This document shows, piece by piece, positions 51,680 through 60,093 of a DNA stretch of 64,000 bases. A program made the position numbers and the translations under genes. The notes below the pieces were generated by a model. That model worked only from the letters and a program-made list of their open reading frames with translations. It did no database searches and was not told the DNA's origin. How positions within the stretch are numbered: the first letter of the stretch is position 1; every line of letters begins with the position of its first letter. The stretch comes from G963663315 sp965231905 (GTDB lineage: Bacteria > Pseudomonadota > Gammaproteobacteria > Arenicellales > Poriferihabitantaceae), in contig CBDDOO010000001.1 in NCBI GenBank assembly GCA_965231905.1, positions 682,001 to 746,000 on the forward strand. Direction: 5' to 3'.

Positions 51680-51779
51680 CGCGTATCGCGGATCGTTGTC
51701 GTGAACAGGTTGTATGGGATTGTACCAGACCGGGCGTGTCGGATATGATATTATCGACTTCGTTAAACAGATAGCATGA

Positions 51780-52874
51780 ATGTGCGCGAACGCATGCTGG
51801 ACACCCCTTGTGAAGATTGATCATCCACCTCTTGATGTCGGAATTATTGGCGGTACCGGTTATACCGGGATGGAACTGCTGCGGCTGCTGGCCTTCCACC
51901 CTTGCGCTAATGTATTGTTCATCACCTCCCGCGAGGAGGCCGGGACCCCTGTCACAGAACCGTTTCCTTTCCTGCGGGGGAACTGTGACCTGGTTTTCAC
52001 TGACCCGGCTGAAGCGGACCTGGAATCTTGCGATCTGATATTCAGCGCGACTCCCGGCGGGGTGGCGATGAAACATGCCCGGTTGTTGATGGATCGCTCC
52101 GTCAAATTGATTGATTTGTCTGCGGATTTCCGCATCCGGGATGTCGCTGTCTGGGAGCGTTGGTATGGACTCAGGCACGCTTGCCCGGAGCTGGTCAACG
52201 AGGCGGTTTACGGTCTGCCGGAAGTCCACCGGGAGTCGATTAAAACCGCCCGGCTGATTGCCAACCCTGGATGCTACCCGACCGTCATTCAACTGGGATT
52301 CCTGCCGCTGATCGAAAACCGGTTGATTGATGTCACCACCCTGATCGCTGACGCCAAGTCCGGCGTCTCCGGCGCCGGCCGGGGATTGAGTCGGGCGACC
52401 GCGTTTTCTGAGGTAGCGGAATCGTTCAAGGCTTATTCGGCATCGGGTCATCGTCACTTGCCGGAGATCAAACAGGGGTTGCAGGAAGCATCCGCCGACC
52501 CGGTTGAGCTGGTGTTCACGCCGCATTTGCTGCCGCTGATCCGGGGTATCCATGCGACCCTGTACGCCCGCCTGTCAAGAAAAGGCGCGGCGCTGGGCCT
52601 GGATCAGATCCAGCAGATTTTTATCGAGCGTTACAGCGAAGAACCGTTTGTTGATGTGCTGGAGCCAGGACTGCATCCGGATACGCGCAGTGTCCGTGGT
52701 TCGAACCACTGTCGGTTATCGATTCATCGTCCACAGGGTGGTGATACCATCGTTATCCTGGCAGTGGAAGACAATCTGGTAAAGGGCGCCGCCGGCCAGG
52801 CCATCCAGAACATGAACCTGATGTCAGGATTCGAAGAAACCACCGGCCTTACAGACATCGCGCTGGTCCCCTGA
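51780..52874 (+). CDS. argC: N-acetyl-gamma-glutamyl-phosphate reductase
   Basis: 364 residues from the ATG at 51780 (a GTG at 51810 would give a more usual N-terminus). NADP-binding VGIIGGTGYTGMELLRLL, active-site cysteine in IANPGCYPTVIQLGFLPL, VSGAGRGLSRATAFSEV, and HLPEIKQGLQEA. It reduces N-acetylglutamyl phosphate to the semialdehyde in arginine synthesis. It stands alone here, with other arg genes elsewhere. Confidence 0.95.
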   Translation: MCANACWTPLVKIDHPPLDVGIIGGTGYTGMELLRLLAFHPCANVLFITSREEAGTPVTEPFPFLRGNCDLVFTDPAEADLESCDLIFSATPGGVAMKHARLLMDRSVKLIDLSADFRIRDVAVWERWYGLRHACPELVNEAVYGLPEVHRESIKTARLIANPGCYPTVIQLGFLPLIENRLIDVTTLIADAKSGVSGAGRGLSRATAFSEVAESFKAYSASGHRHLPEIKQGLQEASADPVELVFTPHLLPLIRGIHATLYARLSRKGAALGLDQIQQIFIERYSEEPFVDVLEPGLHPDTRSVRGSNHCRLSIHRPQGGDTIVILAVEDNLVKGAAGQAIQNMNLMSGFEETTGLTDIALVP

Positions 52875-52908
52875 GCGTTTGATTCACGGGCCGGCTCCAT
52901 CGGTTGTA

Positions 52909-52972
52909 GCCCCCCACCGGCTCTCCGGCGAGCTACGCTCTTGTATCGCCGACTCCCCTCAAGGAGGGAGTG
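52909..52972 (-). repeat. Dispersed GC-rich repeat downstream of argC
   Basis: Read on the minus strand: ACTCCCTCCTTGAGGGGAGT, a variable middle with an AGCTCGCCGGAGAGCC segment, ending GGTGGGGGG. The outer parts match the element at 45531-45583 (ACTCCCCCCTCGAGGGGGAG ... GGTGGGGGG) while the middle differs. It fills most of the 163-base gap between convergent genes. Confidence 0.6.
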
Positions 52973-53037
52973 ATTATCGGTTGGTTCGGGTTCCATCGGT
53001 TGCGGGGGATGACGTTTGATGGGGGGCGCAGTACCAG

Positions 53038-55578
53038 CTATCGGCTTGCCTGACGCCGTATCCGGATGAACACGCCCAGCATCATCACCAACAGCGGGCC
53101 GCTCAATACATTGATTACGGTCAGGCGGTGTCCCAGTTGGTCTATGCGTTGGCGAATTTGCAGTCGGATATTTCTCAAATCGCGCCGCATCGCGACCAGC
53201 TCGGATTGAACGGTTATGGCCTGTTCTTTCAACGGTGATGGCAGCGCGGACAAATCATTGACCCCGGCGACAGTGCGGATTTCGGCCAGTTGACGCTCAA
53301 GCTCTTCCACGTTTTGCCAGGTGGATTGCTCACTGCTCCTGATTTCCTTCTGAGTGTCCCTGAACAACTGTTCAACCCGGCTGAACGGACGGCTGGTCGG
53401 GCCTCTGGCCTGGATGGTCGTCAGCTGGCCCTCGCTGCCGGTTGCGATCATGTTGCCGAGAAACGCCAGATTATCGTTAATCGGCCGGGTCATCACACGG
53501 TCGCCCAACTGCGATGTCTGCAACGCGAATTGATCGAATAACCAATCCACGTCAGCAATGGCGAAAACCCGCGGCTGTCCGGTGGAGGAGGCGCCCGCCA
53601 CCGGATCGGATGACTGGAAGGCCGACTCGATTCTGCCGCTGATCAGGGCCGCCACCATCCGCTTGTGACCATCCGGCTCGAAGTCCCGGGCCAGAGCCGA
53701 GGGTGTCCGGGTGGCGTAGGTCAGGCGTGATTCCGACCCCGAATCGGCTGTAGCGCTGACCAGCGGGGTGAGGTTCGCGCCTTCGGGTGGATCGCCCGTA
53801 ATTTCGAACCAGCCGGGTTCTATCAGCAACAGGTTGTCGAGGCTGGCTGTTCCGGCAAATCCGGATGCCATTTGCGCCCGGTTGAATCGCATCCAGTACG
53901 GGAAACTGACTCTGGAGTGGTCATCGCTGAGCGCGACCGGCGTGCCCAGTTCCCGGTCTCCCGCTATCCGGTCACCGACATATCTTAACCCCCAGGACAG
54001 AAGCAGGTCCGAAATATCGTTAATTTCCGCCGATGGCTGGAATTGCAGTTCATTGCTGGCCTGATCAGACCGGACATACGGATCCATCATCACAATCAAT
54101 GTACCGCCCTCGACCACGAATCGGTCAATCGCCCGTAACATCGCTTTCTTCAGCACGGCGCTTTGCACCACGATCAGTACGTCGATATTTTCCGGTAGCC
54201 GCTCATCAAAAAAAGGAACCAGCGCCAGATTGTGGCTGCGCTTCAATTCCTCTACAAATGACAGCCCGACACGGGGATTGTTCAGCGAGCCGGGCGGAAT
54301 CAGCGGCCCGAGCAGGGCAATCCGGCTTGAATCCTCCCGGATGACCTGACGGACAGATGAAATCAAATCGTATTCCAGAAAATGCTCGCGTTGAATGTCG
54401 AGATACGGCAGCGTCTTCACCCGTTGCCGGTACTCAATCGTCATGCCCAGATAAAAAGTGTCTCCGGATGACATCGGAACGGATTGCAACCCGGAGCGGA
54501 TTGCGAGCAATTCGGCATCGGTATCCGGCACAGGGTCAATTTCCTCGATTTTCAGATTCCCTCCACTGTGCCAGACAAGTCGTTCCAGCAGGTTTTTTGT
54601 CCGGCGCGCATGCGACTGGATAGCTACCGGCACGTTGCCCTGGCTGGCGCTCCAGAAAAACCGGACCCGGGTCCCATCCGGTGTTCGGACCAGCTCATCC
54701 AGGGTCGCGTCGCTTAAGGTAAATTCCTTCTGTTCGGTCAGGTCCAGGTTGATCGGTAAACCGGCGGCAAGAGCCTGTATCACTGCGAGTGTGATGGCAA
54801 AAGGCAGAACGGAGCGCGCCATCCGAAGCAGTTCCCTGTGCGGGGGGCCGATTCGCCGGGTGGCTACTGTCACCGAGCAGACGACCAGGGCCAGCGTGGT
54901 CAGGAACAGGAAATAACTCAAATCGGACAGCGTCACAAACCCGGAGCAGAGCGCGTCGAAATGAGCACCCGGGGCGAGCGAGTTGAGCCATTCAAGCGCC
55001 TTTGGTGAGGCAATATTAGTGAGCAGTGAGTCAAATTCCGATGAGCCGAAAATCATCATTGTGAACAGTACAAGTACGCTGACTGTGAAAACCGAAACCG
55101 GCTCTTCCAGAATGGCTGCAAGCATAAGCGAAATGGCCAGGTACAGGGCCAGCAGCAGGAATGCGGCCAGCCAGGCGGAGAACACCACTCCCGGATCCGG
55201 TTCACCCAGATAAGCCAGCGTGATCGGGAAGGGCAACGTGAACAGCAGGACAACCGCGATGACGGCAAGGCCGGCGAAAAATTTACCACTGACCAGTTCT
55301 GCATCGTTGACTGGCAACGTCATCGCCAGTTCGACGCTGCGGTCAGTGTACTCGTCCGGCCATGATCGCATGGCCAGCGCCGGCATGAAAATCAGCCCGA
55401 GCCACGGAATGAATATTTGCCAGGTTCGCATGCTGGCTTCGTCGGTGGTATAGAAATCCGCCACCATGAATACGCAAAGGTTGAGCGATACCAGCAGCCC
55501 GGCTATAAAAATGCAGGTTAGCGGGGAATAGAAGAGGATGCGCAATTCATGCCGGGTAACTGCGATAACCCGCGTCAT
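53038..55578 (-). CDS. Fused GldF-GldG-like ABC transporter membrane/substrate component
   Basis: 846 residues from the ATG at 55578 (GGGAG ribosome-binding site; TTG at 55605 is the alternative). The first ~250 residues are an ABC-2-type permease of the GldF/NosY kind (WPDEYTDRSVELAMTLPVND). After another helix a long periplasmic GldG-like domain follows (FTLSDATLDELVRTPDGTRV; IDVLIVVQSAVLKKAMLRAI; GGTLIVMMDPYVRSD). A C-terminal coiled coil and a final helix complete the protein. Outside Bacteroidetes such systems are not gliding machines; they are export or envelope ABC systems of unknown substrate. The ATPase is encoded just upstream. Confidence 0.85.
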   Translation of the reverse strand: MTRVIAVTRHELRILFYSPLTCIFIAGLLVSLNLCVFMVADFYTTDEASMRTWQIFIPWLGLIFMPALAMRSWPDEYTDRSVELAMTLPVNDAELVSGKFFAGLAVIAVVLLFTLPFPITLAYLGEPDPGVVFSAWLAAFLLLALYLAISLMLAAILEEPVSVFTVSVLVLFTMMIFGSSEFDSLLTNIASPKALEWLNSLAPGAHFDALCSGFVTLSDLSYFLFLTTLALVVCSVTVATRRIGPPHRELLRMARSVLPFAITLAVIQALAAGLPINLDLTEQKEFTLSDATLDELVRTPDGTRVRFFWSASQGNVPVAIQSHARRTKNLLERLVWHSGGNLKIEEIDPVPDTDAELLAIRSGLQSVPMSSGDTFYLGMTIEYRQRVKTLPYLDIQREHFLEYDLISSVRQVIREDSSRIALLGPLIPPGSLNNPRVGLSFVEELKRSHNLALVPFFDERLPENIDVLIVVQSAVLKKAMLRAIDRFVVEGGTLIVMMDPYVRSDQASNELQFQPSAEINDISDLLLSWGLRYVGDRIAGDRELGTPVALSDDHSRVSFPYWMRFNRAQMASGFAGTASLDNLLLIEPGWFEITGDPPEGANLTPLVSATADSGSESRLTYATRTPSALARDFEPDGHKRMVAALISGRIESAFQSSDPVAGASSTGQPRVFAIADVDWLFDQFALQTSQLGDRVMTRPINDNLAFLGNMIATGSEGQLTTIQARGPTSRPFSRVEQLFRDTQKEIRSSEQSTWQNVEELERQLAEIRTVAGVNDLSALPSPLKEQAITVQSELVAMRRDLRNIRLQIRQRIDQLGHRLTVINVLSGPLLVMMLGVFIRIRRQASR

Positions 55579-55601
55579 GCACTCCCTGCCGACAGACAGT
55601 T

Positions 55602-56315
55602 TCAAGCGACCAGCCTGTGAAACGAAGGAGCCAGACTGCCCCGGTCATCAACCAGGTCGGCCACCGCCCGGTCGGCGACGATGACTCCATGATCAATAAT
55701 GATGGCGCGATCACAGATCTGCTCCGCTTCTTCGAGTATATGGGTGGAAAGAATAATCGTCCGGCTCGTGGACAGCCTGGTGATCAGATTCCGGATCTGG
55801 TGTTTCTGTATCGGGTCCAGTCCATCGGTCGGCTCGTCCAGAATCAGCGCCGGCGGATCATGCAGCAGGGCCTGGGTCAGCCAGACCCGTTGCCTCCAGC
55901 CTTTGGAAAGATGGCGCAGGGGGGTGGACATCACACTGCCGAGATCCAGTTCCATACAACCCCGATCAATAGCCTGTTTTGCCCGATGGCCAGACATTCC
56001 CCGGGCTTCGCTGCAAAACGTGAGGAATTCGGTGGTGGTCAGGCGCCCGAATCCACCGGCCGCCTCGGGCAGATAACCGGTCATACTCTGGGCCTGACGC
56101 CGCTGACGCACCACGTCAAAACCGGCAATGGATGCGTTGCCTGAGGCGGGAACGCGGAAGCCGGCCAGCATCCGCATGGTCGAGGACTTGCCTGCGCCGT
56201 TGGCTCCCAGAAAGCCCACTGTCGAGCCTTTCGGAATGGAAAAACTGACTTCCGATACGGCGGTTTTACCGCCGTATCGGATCGTTAATTTGTCGGCGAT
56301 GATCAGAGCGCTCAC
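55602..56315 (-). CDS. GldA-like ABC transporter ATP-binding protein
   Basis: 237 residues, complete ABC domain: Walker A GFLGANGAGKSSTMRMLAGF, Q-loop region MTGYLPEAAGGFGRLTTTEF, signature LSKGWRQRVWLTQALL, Walker B ALILDEPTDGLDPIQKHQIR, switch STHILEEAEQ. It energises the fused permease gene 23 bases downstream. The ATG immediately follows the small membrane protein gene. Confidence 0.88.
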   Translation of the reverse strand: MSALIIADKLTIRYGGKTAVSEVSFSIPKGSTVGFLGANGAGKSSTMRMLAGFRVPASGNASIAGFDVVRQRRQAQSMTGYLPEAAGGFGRLTTTEFLTFCSEARGMSGHRAKQAIDRGCMELDLGSVMSTPLRHLSKGWRQRVWLTQALLHDPPALILDEPTDGLDPIQKHQIRNLITRLSTSRTIILSTHILEEAEQICDRAIIIDHGVIVADRAVADLVDDRGSLAPSFHRLVA

Positions 56316-56504
56316 TCAGTCATTGAGAAATCCGGCGATAATGAACAGCAAAACACTGCATCCGGTCACAATATATCCCGCCATGCTCCATTGCCTGCGT
56401 TGTGCCACTTGCCGGGCCGGGCGGCTGGCGAACGTCACGATTGCAGCTCCGATTATGGCAAGGGCAAAAACCACCTTGCGCTGGGTAAGAAAGTCGAGCA
56501 GCAC
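56316..56504 (-). CDS. Small two-helix membrane protein
   Basis: 62 residues with two hydrophobic helices (KVVFALAIIGAAIVTFA and MAGYIVTGCSVLLFIIAGFL) joined by a basic loop. It starts three bases after the upstream ATPase stop and its stop touches the gldA-like start, so it is embedded in the operon. No family recognised. It may be an accessory membrane subunit of the export system. Confidence 0.6.
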   Translation of the reverse strand: MLLDFLTQRKVVFALAIIGAAIVTFASRPARQVAQRRQWSMAGYIVTGCSVLLFIIAGFLND

Positions 56505-56507
56505 GGG

Positions 56508-57395
56508 TTAATCCTGTTTGGTAAAAGCTTCGAGCAGCCCGGATGACTGATCGGTTTGCTCGCCCTTGAAACTCTTCATCGCTTCTTCATGCAATATCTC
56601 CAGGGCGGTCGCCTTGTATTGGTATGCTTCCCTGGAGTTCAGCATGTGGAAGTCCCGCGGACGCGGCAGGTCGATATTAATCGTGTGCCTGACCTGTGCC
56701 GGTCGGTTTGACAGGATGATCAGTTTATCGGCCAGAATGATCGCTTCTTCGATTTCTGACGTCACAAACAGGTTGGTGCGCCTGTTTTCTTCAAACAGTT
56801 GCAGGAAGAACTGTTGCATCAGTTCTCGTGTCATCGCGTCGAGACCCCGGAACGGCTCATCCATGATCAGTACCTGGGGATGGTTGATAATGGCTCTCGC
56901 CAGTTCAGCCCGGCGCTGCATTCCGCCTGACAGTTGAATCTGGTATTTGTCCTTGAAATCACTCAGGCCGACCTTGTCGAGCAGCCGGATCGCTTCTTCA
57001 TGCAGTTCTTTTTTCGGCATGTCGCCGCGTACTTTTGGTCCGAACACGATGTTCTGGTAGGTTGTCATCCAGGGCATCAGGGCGGTTTCCTGAAATACCA
57101 CCATGCGATCATGCGACGGGCCTGTAATCCGGTTGCCATTCAGCAGCAGTTTGCCGGATTCCGGTTTCTCGAATCCGGCGACCAGGTTAACCAGGGTTGA
57201 TTTTCCGCAGCCCGACGCGCCGACCACTGCGGTCAGTTTGCCCGGTTCGATTTCCATGCTGAGATTGAGTACGACATCGTGCCAATCCCACGATTCGCCG
57301 TAGCCCTTGCTGACGTTGCGCAGTTCGATGTGGCCGTTTTCCGGGCTGATCACGGAGGCGGCGTTCCTGGGTTCGGGTTTTGAATTCGCAGTCAT
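56508..57395 (-). CDS. ABC importer ATP-binding protein (sulfonate/nitrate type), second copy
   Basis: 295 residues from the ATG at 57395, which overlaps the permease stop (TGATG). Walker A VGASGCGKSTLVNLVAGFEK, signature LSGGMQRRAELARAI, Walker B VLIMDEPFRGLDAMTRELM. It belongs to the SsuB/TauB/NrtD group. The C-terminal tail after about residue 240 (INIDLPRPRDFHMLNSREAY) matches the corresponding region of the other ATPase (58280-59113). The two ATPases probably form a heterodimer under the two permeases. It is part of the methanesulfonate-type cluster. Confidence 0.88.
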   Translation of the reverse strand: MTANSKPEPRNAASVISPENGHIELRNVSKGYGESWDWHDVVLNLSMEIEPGKLTAVVGASGCGKSTLVNLVAGFEKPESGKLLLNGNRITGPSHDRMVVFQETALMPWMTTYQNIVFGPKVRGDMPKKELHEEAIRLLDKVGLSDFKDKYQIQLSGGMQRRAELARAIINHPQVLIMDEPFRGLDAMTRELMQQFFLQLFEENRRTNLFVTSEIEEAIILADKLIILSNRPAQVRHTINIDLPRPRDFHMLNSREAYQYKATALEILHEEAMKSFKGEQTDQSSGLLEAFTKQD

Positions 57396-58222
57396 CAGAA
57401 CAGTCTTCGCCACGGCATGCAGTAATCACCCAGGGTGCGGATGGCGCTGCTCGACAGATATCCGGCAATGCCGATACTGATCATGCCGACCACGATCTGC
57501 TCCAGAGAACCGCCCATATAGGAATTCCAGATAAAGAAGCCGAGACCGCCGCCGCCCTGGGTGCCGCCGCCGGAAATCATTTCCGCCGCCACCACCACTT
57601 CCCAGGTGATACCCATGCCTACGGCGGCCCCGGTGAAGATCGAGGGCAGGGATGCCGGCAAGACGATTCGCCAGAACATGTCCCATCGGGTAGCGCCCAT
57701 CGACTGGGCAGAGCGGAGCAGCCGGATGTCGATACTCCTGGCGCCACCAAGCACATTGATTACAACCGTGAAGAACGCGCCGAGAAAGGTCACGAACGCG
57801 ATTGATAATTCGTTGGTTGGCCAGAAGATCAGCGATGCCGGTACCCATGCCAGTGGCGGGATCGGTCGCAGCATTTCAAATGGCGGGAAAAATATCTTCC
57901 GGAAGTAACGGTTGACAGCCATCAGCAGGCCGAGCGGGATACCCACCGCCATCGCGGCCAGAAATCCGAGCAAAACCCGTCTGAAACTCAAATACCAGCT
58001 TTCCCAGTAGCCAACCAGCGGAATAACTTCAGTCCAGGCGAGAAACACCGCTGTCGGTGGTGGGATCAGTCCGATAAACGGCAGCATCGTTCCAGACCAA
58101 TCGTCCCATCGTGAACCCGTCTCCCACAGTATCAGCGCGATCATGACGGCTCTAATGCCGCGCCACAGCGAGAGATTCTGTCGCAGTTTCTGCCATCGTG
58201 TGCGTCGAACTGTGGTCATCAT
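57395..58222 (-). CDS. ABC importer permease (sulfonate/nitrate type), second copy
   Basis: 275 residues from the ATG at 58222 (AAGGAGCG ribosome-binding site); the frame extends to 58261. Six helices of the MetI/SsuC type. EAA-loop region LRSAQSMGATRWDMFWRIVL; family block AAMAVGIPLGLLMAVNRYFR. It is similar to the permease at 59132-60010, so the importer has two different membrane subunits. Its stop overlaps the following ATPase start. Confidence 0.88.
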   Translation of the reverse strand: MMTTVRRTRWQKLRQNLSLWRGIRAVMIALILWETGSRWDDWSGTMLPFIGLIPPPTAVFLAWTEVIPLVGYWESWYLSFRRVLLGFLAAMAVGIPLGLLMAVNRYFRKIFFPPFEMLRPIPPLAWVPASLIFWPTNELSIAFVTFLGAFFTVVINVLGGARSIDIRLLRSAQSMGATRWDMFWRIVLPASLPSIFTGAAVGMGITWEVVVAAEMISGGGTQGGGGLGFFIWNSYMGGSLEQIVVGMISIGIAGYLSSSAIRTLGDYCMPWRRLF

Positions 58223-58279
58223 CGCTCCTTCAGAAATATCCGGCTTCTGTTTCCATGTCAAGGTTACTGTGTCTGTTCA

Positions 58280-59113
58280 TCAGGCCAGTTCCCGCTCGCC
58301 CGCTTCGAACGCTTTCAGCGCCTCTTCATGCACGGCCTCATTCGCCTCATCAGCCAGCAAGCGGAATTGCTCCGAGGACAGAACATGGTAATCACGCGGG
58401 CGCGGTATCTCTACGTTGAGTATTTTTTTAACCCGGCACGGTCGGGTGGTCATGACCACCACCCGGTCACCGAGGAATATGGCTTCCTCCAGGTCATGGG
58501 TAATAAAAAACAGGGTGACTCTGGTGCGATCATACATTTCAAGCAGGGTTTCGTGCATGATGGACTTGGTCAGTTCGTCCATGGCCCGGTACGGTTCATC
58601 CAGCAACAGGACTTTCGGATCATTGATCAGCGCCCGGACGATTTCCGCGCGCCGCGCCATCCCGGACGAGACTTCTCCGGGGTATTTTTCGCAAAAGTCA
58701 CCCAGTCCGGCTTCAGCCAGCATGTCCCGCGCCTTCTCCCCGGCCTGCTTTTTGCTCAGCAATCCCTGTACGATCGGGCCATAAGCGACATTGTCAGACA
58801 GGGTTTTCCAGGGGAACAGGGCGCCATTCTGGAACACTACCACACGGTCCGAGCCCTGGTCGGCGAGAGGCCTGGATGGGCCGCACAACAGTTCTCCGTC
58901 AAGATGGATTTCACCTGAGGTGATCGAATGAAACCCCGCAATCGCGTTCAGCAGGGTGGTTTTTCCACAGCCACTCGGACCGACCACCATGCAGACTTCT
59001 CCTGCCGCGATTTCCAGCGAGCAGTCGTCCACCGCCATCACATTGACCCCTTCCGGATCGTAGATCTTGGTGACGCTGCGAATGCTTATTTCGCCTTTGC
59101 CTGTTTCGGTCAA
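58280..59113 (-). CDS. ABC importer ATP-binding protein (sulfonate/nitrate type), first copy
   Basis: 277 residues. Walker A VGPSGCGKTTLLNAIAGFHS, SSGMARRAEIVRALI as a slightly altered signature (S-S-G-M), Walker B VLLLDEPYRAMDELTKSIM (Y-R-A-M-D in place of the common F-G-A-L-D), and switch FITHDLEEAIFLGDRVVVMT. The C-terminal stretch VEIPRPRDYHVLSSEQFR parallels the other ATPase. The changes suggest a heterodimer with specialised sites. It starts 18 bases after the first permease gene. Confidence 0.88.
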   Translation of the reverse strand: MTETGKGEISIRSVTKIYDPEGVNVMAVDDCSLEIAAGEVCMVVGPSGCGKTTLLNAIAGFHSITSGEIHLDGELLCGPSRPLADQGSDRVVVFQNGALFPWKTLSDNVAYGPIVQGLLSKKQAGEKARDMLAEAGLGDFCEKYPGEVSSGMARRAEIVRALINDPKVLLLDEPYRAMDELTKSIMHETLLEMYDRTRVTLFFITHDLEEAIFLGDRVVVMTTRPCRVKKILNVEIPRPRDYHVLSSEQFRLLADEANEAVHEEALKAFEAGERELA

Positions 59114-59131
59114 GTCATTGTCCCATGGGTA

Positions 59132-60010
59132 TTATCTGTTTTCCATAGCCAGCGCGCGGGTGCGCCACTGCATCATCCGGTTGCCGACCATTCGCACCAT
59201 CACCGAAGTCAGCCAGCCCACAAAGCCGAGAGTAATCATGCCGATCACCATTGGAACGGTGACATTATTCATGTAGGCAGCCACAATCAGATACCCCAGC
59301 CCATAGTCTCCGGAAACCATCTCGGCTGCAACCAGGGAAAACCAGGCGACCCCGATACTGATCTGCAAGCCGGTGAACATGAACGGCAGCGCTCCCGGAA
59401 CCACCACGTTCCAGAAGATATGACGGGGTTTGGAACCGAGACAGCCGGCGGCGCGGAAATAGGATTCATCAATGGAGTTGACACCGAGCAGGGTGTTCAA
59501 TGTCGTGACGAACAGCGAAGCCAGCGTAGCCAGGAATATGACCGGCGCCTCAAACCCCTTGAACATCAGGATGGATAATGGCACCCATGCCAGAATCGGT
59601 ATCGGCCGCAGGATTTCGAGGAGCGGGAATGTGTAGTCGCGGAACTTCCGCGACCAGCCCATGAACAGGCCAAGCGGCACCCCGATTCCGGTCGCAATCA
59701 AAAAGGCAAAGAAGATGCGGCGGCAACTGACATAAATGTGCTCGTAGAATTCCTCGGTGAATACCGATATTCCGAGGAACGGTTCCGGTGAGAACAACTC
59801 TTTCATCACCACCACCGGACCGGGCATTTTTTCGAATCGGGGAACCTCGAACGCTTCGCACAATATCCACCACAGCCCGATCCAGAGGCCAATTCCGAGA
59901 ACCATCAGGTACGGGCCGGATGTTCCCATACGCTGGCGGAAGCGCACTAAAAAGATGGCTGCGTTACCGGGTGGGCGCCTGTTTGATTGTGCGGGTGCAG
60001 TGTTATCCAT
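59132..60010 (-). CDS. ABC importer permease (sulfonate/nitrate type), first copy
   Basis: 292 residues. MetI/SsuC-type permease with IATGIGVPLGLFMGWSRKFR, ILRPIPILAWVPLSILMFKG and EAA loop FRAAGCLGSKPRHIFWNVVV. It lies directly after the binding-protein gene, with an 83-base spacer containing a hairpin. By context it is a subunit of the methanesulfonate importer (Msm transport genes), although by sequence alone it is only an SsuC/TauC-like permease. Confidence 0.88.
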   Translation of the reverse strand: MDNTAPAQSNRRPPGNAAIFLVRFRQRMGTSGPYLMVLGIGLWIGLWWILCEAFEVPRFEKMPGPVVVMKELFSPEPFLGISVFTEEFYEHIYVSCRRIFFAFLIATGIGVPLGLFMGWSRKFRDYTFPLLEILRPIPILAWVPLSILMFKGFEAPVIFLATLASLFVTTLNTLLGVNSIDESYFRAAGCLGSKPRHIFWNVVVPGALPFMFTGLQISIGVAWFSLVAAEMVSGDYGLGYLIVAAYMNNVTVPMVIGMITLGFVGWLTSVMVRMVGNRMMQWRTRALAMENR

Positions 60011-60044
60011 GTCTCGATTACTGATATTATGTTACTACGGTATC

Positions 60045-60080
60045 GGCATCCCCGCCCAAATCCGTCAGGGCAGGGATGCC
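60045..60080 (-). terminator. Intercistronic hairpin after the binding-protein gene
   Basis: GGCATCCCCGCCC (60045-60057) pairs with GGGCAGGGATGCC (60068-60080): 8 bp plus 4 bp around one mismatch. It lies just after the binding-protein stop in the transcript and lacks a T run, so mRNA 3'-end protection is more likely than termination. This parallels the hairpin after potD. Confidence 0.6.
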
Positions 60081-60093
60081 CGTGTGCCCGAAA

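Noticed and set aside
52690..52715. GGTTCGAACCAC as a tRNA T-arm
   Set aside because: It lies within argC, and no acceptor or anticodon stems can be formed around it.
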